Assembly (NCBI RefSeq): GCF_023264895.1
Contig: NZ_JAHFUY010000032.1
Coordinates: 1 to 43,701 of the forward strand
DNA: 43,701 nt
DNA from: Herbiconiux sp.
GTDB lineage: Bacteria > Actinomycetota > Actinomycetes > Actinomycetales > Microbacteriaceae
Direction of reading: 5' to 3'
Shown: positions 30,598-37,905 of the stretch, in pieces
Position numbering within the stretch: position 1 is the first letter of the stretch
Layout of the letters: each line of letters opens with the position of its first letter
Made by a program: the position numbers and the translations under genes
The notes under the pieces: model-generated
Told to the model about the DNA's origin: nothing
The model's input: only the letters and a program-made list of their open reading frames with translations
The model's database searches: none

Positions 30598-31125
30598 GTG
30601 GCAGAGGTTCCGGCCCCCGCAGCAGTGCCGCCGCTCCCCTCGGATGCCGTGCTCGGCGAATGGATGGCTCTCGCGCTGGCGGAGGCCCGTTCTGCGCTCC
30701 AGACCGGCGACGTGCCCGTCGGCGCGGTCGTGCTCGATCGTGACGGGAACGTCATCGGCCGCGGACGCAACGAGCGCGAGCTGCACCGCGACCCGACCGC
30801 GCACGCCGAGGTCGTCGCCCTGCGCGAGGCCGCTGCCGCGATGGGCGACTGGCAGCTGCCGGGCGCGACCCTCGTGGTGACCCTGGAGCCCTGCGTCATG
30901 TGCGCCGGTGCGATCCTCGCCGCCCGCATCCCGCGCGTGGTCTTCGGCGCCTGGGACGAGAAGGCGGGGGCCGCGGGCTCCGTGCACGACCTCCTGCGCG
31001 ACCGCCGCCTGCAGCACCGTGTGGAGGTGGTGGCGGGCCTCGACGCCGACGAGTGCGGTGAGCTCCTGACTCGCTTCTTCCGCGAGCCCGGAAGAGCCCC
31101 GAAGCCAGCCCTCGGGGGCCGGTAA
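30598..31125 (+). CDS. tadA: tRNA-specific adenosine deaminase
   Basis: A 175-residue zinc deaminase that converts A34 to inosine in tRNA-Arg. Zinc and catalytic sites are in TAHAEVVAL (His, Glu) and LEPCVMCAGAI (two Cys). The TadA-type segment RIPRVVFGAWDEKAGAAGS and the C-terminal helix ELLTRFFRE favour TadA over cytosine deaminase, though the two are close. GTG start with a GGAGGGAGG ribosome site at 30585-30593. A ~20-residue extra N-terminus is Ala/Pro-rich. Convergent with the amidotransferase gene, with a palindromic element between. Confidence 0.92.
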   Translation: MAEVPAPAAVPPLPSDAVLGEWMALALAEARSALQTGDVPVGAVVLDRDGNVIGRGRNERELHRDPTAHAEVVALREAAAAMGDWQLPGATLVVTLEPCVMCAGAILAARIPRVVFGAWDEKAGAAGSVHDLLRDRRLQHRVEVVAGLDADECGELLTRFFREPGRAPKPALGGR

Positions 31126-31189
31126 GTACGCGAATTCGCGAGACCGACGCCGTATACGCGGTCGGTCTCACGCAGATGCGTCGAAACTC
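31121..31189. repeat. conserved-loop hairpin element, copy A
   Basis: Three adjacent palindromes: CGCGAATTCGCG (31129-31140), GAGACCGAC/GTCGGTCTC (31141-31169 region) and ACGCAGATGCGT (31170-31181). The boxes GTAA, GACC, ACGCC, TATACG, GGTC and CGAAACTC have the same spacing as in the element at 38211-38284. It lies between convergent tadA and the amidotransferase gene. Confidence 0.7.
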
Positions 31190-31233
31190 ATCAGCCAGCC
31201 CGCGGATGCCGACCCGTCCGCCGCGATCGAGCC

Positions 31234-32034
31234 CTACGGGCGAGCGACGCCGCCGAATCCGTCGAGTCCGTCGAGTCCCTCGAGCCCGTCGCCCCGCTCG
31301 AGTCCGTCGAGGTACTCGCCGAGCAGGCGCGCCGACGCAACCTGCTGCGCGGCCCCGTGCCGAGCACGTTCCGCCCGCAGGAGGTCGGCGTCGATCCCGT
31401 GCCGCCGGAGGTAGGCGGCGTCGGAGACCAGCCACTCCTCGTGCATCGCATCCGTGAGCTCGGGATGGAACTGCACCGCCAGCAGCCACTCGCCGATCCC
31501 GAAGGCCTGGTTCTCGTACGCTTCGGACGACGCGAGCAGGGTGGTCGCAGCCGGAAGGTCGAAGGTGTCGCCGTGCCACTGGGCCATCGGGGTGCCGGTC
31601 ACGTGCCGCACGGGCGACGACCGCCCGGCCACGGTGGGCTCGACGGCGCGGTAGCCGACCTCAGGTAAGGGCCCCCGCCGCACCTCCTCACCGAGCGCCG
31701 CAGCGATCACCTGCGCACCGAAGCACACCCCGAGGATCGGCCGTCGGGCCTCGAGCCGCGAGCGCACGAACGCGATCTCGGGCGCGATGAACGGGTGCCG
31801 ATCCGCCTCGTACACGCCCGCCGTCGACCCGAGCACGAGGAGCACGTCGGCATCGGCGACGCGCTCGAGCGCCGCACCGACCTCGGCGGCCGAGTGGCCC
31901 ACGAGCACGTCGACGACCTCGATCTCGTGGCCGCGGGCCTCGAGCACGGGGCCGAAGTTGCCGAGCCCGACCACCTCGGCGTGCCGGACGACCGCGGCGC
32001 GGCGGGGCGGCGGCGCGCTCGCCTCGACGCTCAA
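31234..32034 (-). CDS. type 1 glutamine amidotransferase (GMP-synthase-like)
   Basis: A 266-residue class I GATase domain protein. Visible are LVLGSTAGVYEADRHPFI, the nucleophile elbow LGVCFGAQVIAAALG (Cys) and the His-Glu pair in LLAVQFHPELTD. Such stand-alone proteins hydrolyse glutamine or related gamma-glutamyl compounds; the partner and substrate are unknown. The start is taken as the TTG whose bases overlap the upstream CDF stop (TTGA), implying translational coupling; no better ATG/GTG precedes the conserved core. The C-terminus has a Gly/Leu/Asp-rich tail (DGLERGDGLEGLDGLDG) encoded by an imperfect 9-bp tandem repeat, probably disordered and variable between strains. Confidence 0.8.
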   Translation of the reverse strand: MSVEASAPPPRRAAVVRHAEVVGLGNFGPVLEARGHEIEVVDVLVGHSAAEVGAALERVADADVLLVLGSTAGVYEADRHPFIAPEIAFVRSRLEARRPILGVCFGAQVIAAALGEEVRRGPLPEVGYRAVEPTVAGRSSPVRHVTGTPMAQWHGDTFDLPAATTLLASSEAYENQAFGIGEWLLAVQFHPELTDAMHEEWLVSDAAYLRRHGIDADLLRAERARHGAAQQVASARLLGEYLDGLERGDGLEGLDGLDGFGGVARP

Positions 32035-32993
32035 TCCGCGCTCTTGATGATGATCGCGGAGGTGTTGGCCTCGACCTCGAGCGGCTCCACGAACACGTCG
32101 GGCTCGAGGTAGATCACCCGCGCCACCGGCACAGCAGACCGGATGCGACGCTCGACCTCGTTGATCGTCTCCGCCACGTCGCGCAGCTCCGACTCGGGCG
32201 CGAGTGCGATCTTCGCTCCGACCATCAGCTCGTCGGGCCCCAGGTAGAGGGTCTTCATGTGGATGACGCGATCGACCTTCGGTGTGCCGGCGATGGCCGC
32301 TTCGATCGCCGCCGCATCCGCATCGCTCGCGCCCTCGCCCACGAGCAGGCTCTTGGTCTCGATGCCGAGGATGATCGCGACCGCCACGAGCAGCGCCCCG
32401 ATGAAGAGCGTGCCGATGCCGTCCCACAGCCCGTCGCCCGTGAGCACCGAGAGGCTCACACCCACGAGGGCGAACGCGAGGCCGCACAGCGCCGCCGTGT
32501 CCTCCAGCAGCACCACGGGCAGCTCTGGGGCCTTGGCCCGGCGCACGAACTGCACCCAGGTCTGCTTGCCGCGGTGGTGGTTCGACTCCTTCACACCTGT
32601 GCGCAGCGACAGCCCCTCGAGCACCATCGCGACCAGGAGCACGCCGATCGGGATCCACGGCGCCTCGATGGGGTGCGGATTCTCGATCTTCTCGATGCCC
32701 TCGTAGATGGAGAACACGCCACCGACCGAGAACAGGATGATCGACACCACGAAGGCGTAGACGTAGCGCTCCCGGCCGTAGCCGAACGGGTGCTCCTTGT
32801 CGGCCTTCTTCTTCGCCTTGCGACCGCCCAGGAGGAGCAGCAGCTGGTTGCCGGAGTCGGCCAGCGAGTGCACGCTCTCGGCGAGTATCGACGACGAGCC
32901 CGAGATGAGGAACGCGACGAACTTGGCGAGGGCGATGCCGATGTTGGCCAGCAGTGCCGCGATGATCGCCCTGGTGCCACCTGATGCGCTCAC
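32031..32993 (-). CDS. cation diffusion facilitator family transporter
   Basis: A 320-residue zinc/iron-type efflux protein. The N-terminal helices carry FLISGSSSILAESVHSLADSGNQLLLLLG, with the CDF HxxxD metal site (His, Asp), and LLEDTAALCGLAFALVGV with the second Asp. A His-rich loop (KESNHHRGKQTW) and a C-terminal cytosolic ferredoxin-like domain (~225-315) follow. It should export divalent metal in exchange for protons. The GTG start has GAGGA 4 nt upstream and lies 50 bp from the divergent proC start. The last four bases overlap the amidotransferase start, so the two form an operon. Confidence 0.9.
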   Translation of the reverse strand: MSASGGTRAIIAALLANIGIALAKFVAFLISGSSSILAESVHSLADSGNQLLLLLGGRKAKKKADKEHPFGYGRERYVYAFVVSIILFSVGGVFSIYEGIEKIENPHPIEAPWIPIGVLLVAMVLEGLSLRTGVKESNHHRGKQTWVQFVRRAKAPELPVVLLEDTAALCGLAFALVGVSLSVLTGDGLWDGIGTLFIGALLVAVAIILGIETKSLLVGEGASDADAAAIEAAIAGTPKVDRVIHMKTLYLGPDELMVGAKIALAPESELRDVAETINEVERRIRSAVPVARVIYLEPDVFVEPLEVEANTSAIIIKSAD

Positions 32994-33031
32994 GAAATCC
33001 TCTTCCTCGTCGCCGGATGATCGGCCAATTC

Positions 33032-33037
33032 TAGGAT
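33032..33037 (+). promoter_or_regulatory. -10 box of proC
   Basis: TAGGAT ends 6 nt before the ATG at 33044, which favours the longest start and so the repeat-encoded N-terminal extension. Confidence 0.5.
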
Positions 33038-33043
33038 GGGGGC

Positions 33044-33949
33044 ATGAGCCCCGCCGCATCAACCGACGAGTCCGACCACGTGCCCTCGACAGTGCTGCCC
33101 TCGACAGCGCTGCCCTCGACAGCGCTCCCCTCGATTGCGCTCCTCGGTGCCGGGTCGATGGGCCGCGCCATCCTGAGCGGTCTGCTCGCTCCGGGCGTGG
33201 AGGTGCAGGGCGGCCTCCGCGTGACCAACCGCTCGGCCGCCAAGGCCGCCGACTTCGACGGCACGGCCGGGGTGACCGCCTTCGCGACCGACGACGATCC
33301 CGAGGCCAACCGCAAGGCCGTCTCGGGTGCGGCGATCGTGCTCGTGGCGGTCAAGCCCGCCATGGTGCCCGACCTCCTCGACGAGATCGCCGATGCCCTC
33401 GACGACGGCGCGATCGTGGTGAGCGTGGCGGCCGGGGTGACGGTGAGCACGTTCGAGAAGCACCTGCCCGCCTCGGTCTCCGTCATCCGCTCGATGCCGA
33501 ACACGCCGGCCGTCGTGGGCAAGGCCGTGACCGGGCTCTCGGCGGGGACGCGCTCGAGCGCGGAGGAACTCGCCCTGGTGCGCTCGCTCTTCGAGACGGT
33601 GGGGACTGTGGTGGAGGTGCCGGAATCACAGCTCGATGCTCTCAGCACCATCTCCGGTTCGGGCCCCGCCTACGTGTATCTGTTGATAGAGGTTCTGACG
33701 GAGGCGGCTGTGCAGAAGGGGTTCACGCCCGAGCAGGCCGCCGAGCTCGTCAACGGCACCTTCGCGGGGGCCGCCGAGCTCCTCGTGCAGAGCGGCGAGA
33801 CGCCCACCGACCTCCGCATCCAGGTCACGAGCCCCAAGGGCACCACCGAGCGCGCTCTGGCGGTGCTCCAGGAGGCGGACCTCTCGCGCCTCTTCGCCCG
33901 CGCCACCGACGCCGCCCTCGCCCGGGCCCGCGAGCTCGCCGCCGGCTGA
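33044..33949 (+). CDS. proC: pyrroline-5-carboxylate reductase
   Basis: A 301-residue cytosolic enzyme for the last step of proline synthesis, reducing 1-pyrroline-5-carboxylate with NAD(P)H. The Rossmann motif IALLGAGSMGRAIL (starting ~31) and the family signature SGSGPAYVYLLIEVLTEAAVQKGFTPEQAAELVNGTF are intact, with the late SPKGTTERAL. About 30 extra N-terminal residues carry (STALP)3, encoded by three 15-bp tandem units at 33086-33130; this part is probably disordered. In Mycobacterium tuberculosis proC is Rv0500, next to the excisionase-type HTH and bS22 genes; here potassium transport and ArsR genes are inserted between them (established synteny plus inference). Confidence 0.95.
   Translation: MSPAASTDESDHVPSTVLPSTALPSTALPSIALLGAGSMGRAILSGLLAPGVEVQGGLRVTNRSAAKAADFDGTAGVTAFATDDDPEANRKAVSGAAIVLVAVKPAMVPDLLDEIADALDDGAIVVSVAAGVTVSTFEKHLPASVSVIRSMPNTPAVVGKAVTGLSAGTRSSAEELALVRSLFETVGTVVEVPESQLDALSTISGSGPAYVYLLIEVLTEAAVQKGFTPEQAAELVNGTFAGAAELLVQSGETPTDLRIQVTSPKGTTERALAVLQEADLSRLFARATDAALARARELAAG
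33086..33130 (+). repeat. 15-bp tandem repeat inside proC
   Basis: Three near-identical units (TCGACAGCGCTGCCC type) in frame encode Ser-Thr-Val/Ala-Leu-Pro. Copy number can change without frameshift. Confidence 0.8.
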
Positions 33950-33980
33950 CACACTCCCGCCGACCGGCACCGCATGCCGC

Positions 33981-34005
33981 CCGCGCCGCAGCAGCGGCGG
34001 CGCGG
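33981..34005. terminator. 9-bp GC hairpin between proC and the Trk/Ktr operon
   Basis: CCGCGCCGC/GCGGCGCGG with a 7-nt loop, between convergent genes. The arms are identical to those of the element at 29789-29813. Confidence 0.55.
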
Positions 34006-34012
34006 CACCAAC

Positions 34013-34684
34013 TCAGTTCCCGAGCGCCGCGAACACCTCGATGTCCGAGCTCTTGCCCGAGACGATGATGAGGTCGTGGTTCGACACGACGGTCGACTCC
34101 GTGGCGTACGTGAATGGCTTGCCCGGGCTCTTCACGCCCACCACGGTCACGTGGTACTTCGACCGCACCCCCGACTCGGTGAGGTTGAGCCCGCGGATGG
34201 GCTTCGGCGGGTACATCTTCACGAGCGCGAAGTCGTCGTCGAACTCGATGAAGTCGAGCATGCGGCCCGAGACGAGGTGCGCCACGCGCTCGCCGGCCTC
34301 GGCCTCGGGGTAGATGACGTGGTTCGCGCCGATGCGCTCGAGGATCTTGCCGTGCGAGCGCGAGATCGCCTTCGCCCAGATCTGCGGGATGCGGAGGTCG
34401 ACGAGGTTGGCGGTGATGAGCACCGAGGCCTCGATCGAGGAGCCGACGGCCACGACCGCCACCTGGAAGTCGGCGGCGCCGATCTGGCGCAGGGCCTCGA
34501 CGTTCTTCGCATCCGCCTGCACCGTGTGCGTCACGCGCTCGGACCACTTCTGCACGAGCCGCTCGTCTTCGTCGATGGCGAGCACCTCGCGACCCAGGCG
34601 GTCGAGCTCGCCCGCCGTCGCGGCCCCGAACCGGCCGAGGCCGATGACGAGCACGGGGGCGTCGTGCTTGATGCGGTCAACCAA
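34013..34684 (-). CDS. TrkA/KtrA-type potassium uptake regulatory subunit
   Basis: A 223-residue peripheral membrane protein that gates a potassium channel by binding nucleotide. N-terminal RCK/KTN Rossmann domain: PVLVIGLGRFGAATAGELDRLGREVLAIDEDERLV (GxGxxG and the acidic strand end), then VAVGSSIEASVLITANLVDL. The C-terminal TrkA-C domain spans ~140-220. TTG is chosen as start because GAGAGG lies 7 nt upstream and the frame beyond it overlaps the conserved end of the channel gene. The start overlaps the TrkH/KtrB stop by 8 bp, so the two subunits are translationally coupled. Confidence 0.88.
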   Translation of the reverse strand: MVDRIKHDAPVLVIGLGRFGAATAGELDRLGREVLAIDEDERLVQKWSERVTHTVQADAKNVEALRQIGAADFQVAVVAVGSSIEASVLITANLVDLRIPQIWAKAISRSHGKILERIGANHVIYPEAEAGERVAHLVSGRMLDFIEFDDDFALVKMYPPKPIRGLNLTESGVRSKYHVTVVGVKSPGKPFTYATESTVVSNHDLIIVSGKSSDIEVFAALGN

Positions 34685-36161
34685 CGATGGGCCTCTCTTC
34701 CGGGCGTTTGTAGAGCTGCTGTCGCTGGCTGGCGGCCAGGGCTGCGGCAAGTGTCACAGTACCAACGCGGCCCATGAACATGGTGGCCGCCATGATGTAG
34801 ACCCCGGCGTCGGGGAGCGAGGCGGTGAGACCCGTCGTGAGTCCCGAGGTCGCGAAGGCCGAGATGACGTCGAAGAGCACGAAGTCGAGGGGCGCCTTCG
34901 AGATCTGCAGGATGAGGATGGAGGACACAGCCACGGTCGTCGCCCCCCACAGCACGACCGAGACACCGAGGCGCAGGACGTCGCCGGGGATCCGGCGGCC
35001 GAACGACTCCATGTCCTGCACACCGCGCGCCTCGGCGAACGCGGCAAGGAAGAGCACGGCCAGGGTCGTGACCTTGATGCCGCCTGCCGTCGAGGCGGAG
35101 CCGCCGCCGATGAACATGAGCATGTCGGTCACGAGCAGGCTCGAGCCGTTGAGGTCGGGGATGTTGATGGTCGAGAAGCCGCCCGATCGCGTCATCACCG
35201 ACAGGAAGAAGCTCTGGAACACGGTGTCGCCCGCGTTGAGGGTGCCGAAGGTCTTGGGGTTGTCGAACTCGAGCACGATGTAGAGCACGGCACCCGCCAC
35301 GATCAGGAGCGCGCTCGTGACGAGCGTGAGCTTGACGTGCACCGACCAGCGCACGCGCAGATCCGGACCGTGCCCCTTCTTGCGCTTCCGCCAGGCGCCG
35401 AGGGTGCGGGCGAGCGCGTAGATGACGGGGAAGCCGATGGCGCCGAGGAAGACGCCCACCATGAGGATGGTGAGGAAGAAGTAGTCGTTGGCGAACGGCG
35501 TGAGCCCCTCGGCGTTGGGCGCGAACCCGGTGTTCGTGAACGCCATCGCCGAGTAGTAGAGGCTGTGCCAGATGGCCTCGCCCACCGGGATGCCGTCGAT
35601 GAGCATGCGGGGGAGCAGGAGCGCCGCGATCACGAGCTCGATCACGAGGGCGCTGATGGCCACCGTGGCGAGCAGGGAGCCGATCTCGCCGAGGCGAACG
35701 GCCTGTCCCTCGGCGACCGGGCCATGATGCATCCGGAGCGGGTTCGTGTCGCTCGCCGCGATGAGCCGTGCGCGGAGGCCGAGCCGGCGCGAGATGACGA
35801 GCCCCAGGATGCTCGCGAGCGTGAGCACGCCGAGCGCCCCGATCTGCACGCCGATGTAGATGACCACGTGCCCGAACACCGACCAGTGAGTGGCCATGTC
35901 GACCGTGGCGAGCCCCGTGACGCAGATGACCGAGACCGCGGTGAAGAGGGCGTCGGCGAGGCCCGTGACCTTGCCCGAGGCGGCCGAGATGGGCAGCGAG
36001 AACAGCACCGTGAAGATGAGGATGAGGCTCGCGAAGATGAGGATCGCGAACCGCGACGGCGACTTCTCCGAGAACTCGCGCATGCCCTGGCGCACACGGC
36101 CGGCCCAGGTGCGGCTGCGATTGAACGGGTTGCGGCTCGCCACGCTGCTGCGGATGCTCAT
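34677..36161 (-). CDS. TrkH/KtrB-type potassium transporter membrane subunit
   Basis: A 494-residue K+ translocation subunit with four membrane-pore-membrane repeats. The four pore loops are seen in order: VTGLATVD, FTNTGFAPNAEG, RSGGFSTINI and SGLTTGLTAS, each with the filter glycine. A long basic cytosolic loop (WRKRKKGHG) lies between repeats. With the RCK subunit next door it should form a Ktr-type Na+/H+-stimulated K+ uptake system in the plasma membrane. ATG with GAGGAA 5 nt upstream; the longer frame is non-conserved. It is divergent from the ArsR gene across 114 bp. Confidence 0.92.
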   Translation of the reverse strand: MSIRSSVASRNPFNRSRTWAGRVRQGMREFSEKSPSRFAILIFASLILIFTVLFSLPISAASGKVTGLADALFTAVSVICVTGLATVDMATHWSVFGHVVIYIGVQIGALGVLTLASILGLVISRRLGLRARLIAASDTNPLRMHHGPVAEGQAVRLGEIGSLLATVAISALVIELVIAALLLPRMLIDGIPVGEAIWHSLYYSAMAFTNTGFAPNAEGLTPFANDYFFLTILMVGVFLGAIGFPVIYALARTLGAWRKRKKGHGPDLRVRWSVHVKLTLVTSALLIVAGAVLYIVLEFDNPKTFGTLNAGDTVFQSFFLSVMTRSGGFSTINIPDLNGSSLLVTDMLMFIGGGSASTAGGIKVTTLAVLFLAAFAEARGVQDMESFGRRIPGDVLRLGVSVVLWGATTVAVSSILILQISKAPLDFVLFDVISAFATSGLTTGLTASLPDAGVYIMAATMFMGRVGTVTLAAALAASQRQQLYKRPEERPIVG

Positions 36162-36263
36162 CCCAGTTCCTCGCTTCGGCCGGGCATCGGCGCCGGATGT
36201 CGGCCGCCCCTCGGTGAACGGTGCAATGCTACTCGCGGTGGCGCGGATCGGGAGCCACCCCAC

Positions 36264-36269
36264 TAGCCT
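36264..36269 (+). promoter_or_regulatory. -10 box of ArsR-type gene
   Basis: TAGCCT ends 6 nt before the ATG at 36276. Confidence 0.5.
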
Positions 36270-36275
36270 TGGGGA

Positions 36276-36737
36276 ATGGCCGACATCTTCTCCGTGATCG
36301 CCGACCCCACGCGGCGCCAGCTCCTGTCGCTGCTGCTCGAACGCTACGTCGCCACCGACCAGGTGAGCGCCTCCGGAGCGGGAGACGGCGAGTACAGCGT
36401 CTCCGAGCTCGTGGCCCAGCTCGAGCTGAGCCAGCCGACCGTCTCGAAGCACCTCAAGGTGCTGCGCGACACCGGACTCGTCGCCGTGCGCGAAGAGGGC
36501 CAGCACCGCTTCTACAAGATCGACGTCTCACCGCTGGAGGACGTGGAGGACTGGCTGATCCCCTTCCTCTCCGCCGACTTCGACACAGCGGAGGAGGACG
36601 AGCTGTGGGAGAACGCCTCGGATGCGGTCAAGTCGGCCGCGGCGTCGTTCGGCCAGAACGTCGGCCGTCGGGCGGCCGCCACCTCGCACGCCGTGAAGAG
36701 CGTCGCCGACGATCTGGTGTCGAAGCTCCGCCGCTGA
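36276..36737 (+). CDS. ArsR family winged-helix regulator
   Basis: A 153-residue regulator. MADIFSVIADPTRRQLLSLLLER is the typical ArsR opening; the helix-turn-helix is YSVSELVAQLELSQPTVSKHLKVLRDTGLV, with the wing VREEGQHRFYKID. No Cys cluster is present, so classical thiolate metal sensing is unlikely. A Ser/Gly-rich insertion (~28-38) splits the first helices. The C-terminal ~55 residues (DSVKSAAASFGQNVGRRAA-like) are amphipathic and unusual, perhaps for dimerisation or protein contact. It is divergent from the potassium uptake operon, which it may control (inference). Confidence 0.87.
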   Translation: MADIFSVIADPTRRQLLSLLLERYVATDQVSASGAGDGEYSVSELVAQLELSQPTVSKHLKVLRDTGLVAVREEGQHRFYKIDVSPLEDVEDWLIPFLSADFDTAEEDELWENASDAVKSAAASFGQNVGRRAAATSHAVKSVADDLVSKLRR

Positions 36738-36775
36738 TTCGCCGCCCACCCGCCGTCGTGCGTGTGCGATTCATT

Positions 36776-36792
36776 TGTGTGACCTGTGTGAC
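36776..36792. promoter_or_regulatory. 8-bp direct repeat upstream of the excisionase-type HTH gene
   Basis: TGTGTGAC occurs twice, separated by one C (9-bp period), 5 bp before the -35. MerR/BldC-like proteins are known to bind direct repeats, so autoregulation is possible. Confidence 0.45.
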
Positions 36793-36797
36793 TCCTG

Positions 36798-36827
36798 TTG
36801 CCCGTGAGGGTGCCGGGGCTCTATAGT
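36798..36827 (+). promoter_or_regulatory. promoter of excisionase-type HTH gene
   Basis: TTGCCC (36798-36803), 18-nt spacer, TATAGT (36822-36827), then 6 nt to the ATG: a well-formed leaderless promoter. Confidence 0.6.
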
Positions 36828-36833
36828 TTCGCC

Positions 36834-37028
36834 ATGGCAGAAGACCTGGACGACGTGCGCTTCCTGACCGTCGCCGAGGTCGCCGACATGATGCGCGTCT
36901 CGAAGATGACGGTCTACCGTCTCGTGCACGCCGGCGAGCTTCCCGCCATCCGCTTCGGCCGCTCCTTCCGCGTGCCCGAATCGGCCGTGGCGTCGGCGGT
37001 CAAGAACCACATCGCCGATTCGGCGTAG
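36834..37028 (+). CDS. excisionase-type helix-turn-helix protein (Rv0500A/BldC-like)
   Basis: A 64-residue single-domain DNA-binding protein: DVRFLTVAEVADMMRVSKMTVYRLVHAGELPAIRFGRSFRVPESAV. This is the MerR-like winged helix of the excisionase/BldC group. The closest match I know is the mycobacterial protein encoded directly before the 33-residue ribosomal protein gene, the same order as here. It is likely a global or ribosome-linked regulator that multimerises on direct repeats (known for BldC). The start is set by the promoter and by conservation; 12 further upstream codons in frame lack support. Confidence 0.9.
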   Translation: MAEDLDDVRFLTVAEVADMMRVSKMTVYRLVHAGELPAIRFGRSFRVPESAVASAVKNHIADSA

Positions 37029-37038
37029 CGCTTCCTGC

Positions 37039-37065
37039 TACACTTCTCCGAGGCTCTTCAGCCTC
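37039..37065 (+). promoter_or_regulatory. promoter and leader hairpin of bS22 gene
   Basis: TACACT (37039-37044) is a good -10. GAGGCT-cttc-AGCCTC (37050-37065) would lie at the very 5' end of the transcript and may stabilise it or regulate translation. Confidence 0.45.
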
Positions 37066-37111
37066 TGACCGCCGGTTCTGCGCGGTCTTCCCTGATACGT
37101 GTGAGGTTTGT

Positions 37112-37210
37112 GTGGGTTCTGTAATCAAGAAGCGTCGCAAGCGCATGGCGAAGAAGAAGCACCGCAAGCTGCTTCGCAAGACTCGCCACCAGCGTCGCAA
37201 CAAGAAGTAG
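37112..37210 (+). CDS. bS22-type small ribosomal protein (AURKAIP1/COX24 domain)
   Basis: A 32-residue, very basic protein: GSVIKKRRKRMAKKKHRK then repeated Arg/Lys to RRNKK, with no acidic residue. It matches the actinobacterial bS22 protein found in mycobacterial 30S subunits near the decoding region, and the AURKAIP1/COX24 family of mitochondrial ribosomes. The GTG start has GAGG 5 nt upstream. It follows the excisionase-type HTH gene, as in mycobacteria. A stem-loop with a T-tract closes the unit. Too short for most gene finders. Confidence 0.92.
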   Translation: MGSVIKKRRKRMAKKKHRKLLRKTRHQRRNKK

Positions 37211-37224
37211 CGCCAGACTCACGT

Positions 37225-37241
37225 CTCGCGCGCTACGCGAG
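37225..37241 (+). terminator. first hairpin after bS22 gene
   Basis: CTCGCG-cgcta-CGCGAG, perfect 6-bp arms, directly before the main terminator. Confidence 0.4.
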
Positions 37242-37244
37242 CAG

Positions 37245-37272
37245 AGCGTCAGGTTTCGGCCTGGCGCTTTTT
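37245..37272 (+). terminator. rho-independent terminator of bS22 transcript
   Basis: AGCGTCAGG and CCTGGCGCT pair (one T-G) around a 6-nt loop, followed by TTTTT and GCTTT. The only canonical U-tract terminator in the window, fitting a strongly expressed ribosomal gene. Confidence 0.85.
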
Positions 37273-37296
37273 GCTTTCCCGGCGCACGATCCTTCT

Positions 37297-37605
37297 ATGG
37301 CTGACCCCGAGTTCTGCGCCACCCTGGTCGTCCGCGATGCGGTGACGAAGCTCGACGCGCTCGCGATCGTGGCGCTCGCCGTCGACCGGCCGGTGTCGGG
37401 AGCCGGCACCGTGCATCCGTTCATCGAGCTCGAGAGCGGCGCCCGGGTCGAGATCGAGATCCCGAAGTTCGGTGAGCCGCCGCCGCTCGCGCTCGACGTC
37501 TACTCGAGGCTCGGCTTCGAGCACGCCGCCATGAGCGCGCTCGCCCTGCTCGCGCGGCTCGAGGAGGCCACGGCGTGGACGGTGAAGCCCGACTTCACCC
37601 TCTGA
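37297..37605 (+). CDS. conserved hypothetical protein
   Basis: A 102-residue soluble protein that I cannot name. It opens MADPEFCATLVVRDAVTKLDALAIVALAVDRPV and has an alternating strand segment (ARVEIEIPKFGEPPPLALDVYS) and a last helix FEHAAMSALALLARLEEATAW; an alpha/beta fold is likely. It has one Cys and no signal peptide. The ATG is the first credible start after the bS22 terminator, 25 bp away, without an obvious ribosome site. The glutaredoxin-like gene follows after 36 bp with its own -10 box. Confidence 0.68.
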   Translation: MADPEFCATLVVRDAVTKLDALAIVALAVDRPVSGAGTVHPFIELESGARVEIEIPKFGEPPPLALDVYSRLGFEHAAMSALALLARLEEATAWTVKPDFTL

Positions 37606-37629
37606 GGCCGAACGCTCGTCGGCGCTCGG

Positions 37630-37635
37630 TAGGCT
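37630..37635 (+). promoter_or_regulatory. -10 box of glutaredoxin-like gene
   Basis: TAGGCT ends 6 nt before the GTG at 37642. Confidence 0.5.
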
Positions 37636-37641
37636 GAAACC

Positions 37642-37905
37642 GTGCCCGCCGTCGACCTCGCCCTCATCGGCAAGCCCGGCTGCCACCTCTGCGACGACGC
37701 CCGCGAGGTCGTGCGCTCGGTGATCGCGTCGCTCGACGGGGAGGTCGACGTCTCGATGACCGAGCTGTCGATCCTCGACGATCCGGCGCTCCTCCATGAG
37801 TTCGCCGAGGAGATCCCGGTCGTGACGATCGGCGGCCGTGTGCACACCATCTGGCGGGTCGAGCCGGCCCGTCTCCGAACCGCCCTGCTGGAGGCCGCCC
37901 CATGA
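37642..37905 (+). CDS. glutaredoxin-like (DUF836-type) thiol protein
   Basis: An 87-residue thioredoxin-fold protein with the redox motif CHLC after LALIGKPG, then DDAREVVRSVIASLDGEVDVSMTELSI, the cis-Pro region EEIPVVTIGGRVH and a final helix. It resembles the small glutaredoxin-like protein encoded near the cytochrome c maturation genes of mycobacteria (Rv0508 neighbourhood). It probably reduces or shuttles disulfides in the cytosol. The start is a GTG in a leaderless context. The stop overlaps the next ATG by four bases. Confidence 0.87.
   Translation: MPAVDLALIGKPGCHLCDDAREVVRSVIASLDGEVDVSMTELSILDDPALLHEFAEEIPVVTIGGRVHTIWRVEPARLRTALLEAAP

Noticed and set aside
36834-37028. Phage excisionase as sign of an integrated element
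   Set aside because: The gene is a conserved chromosomal neighbour of the bS22 gene; no integrase, attachment site or phage genes nearby.
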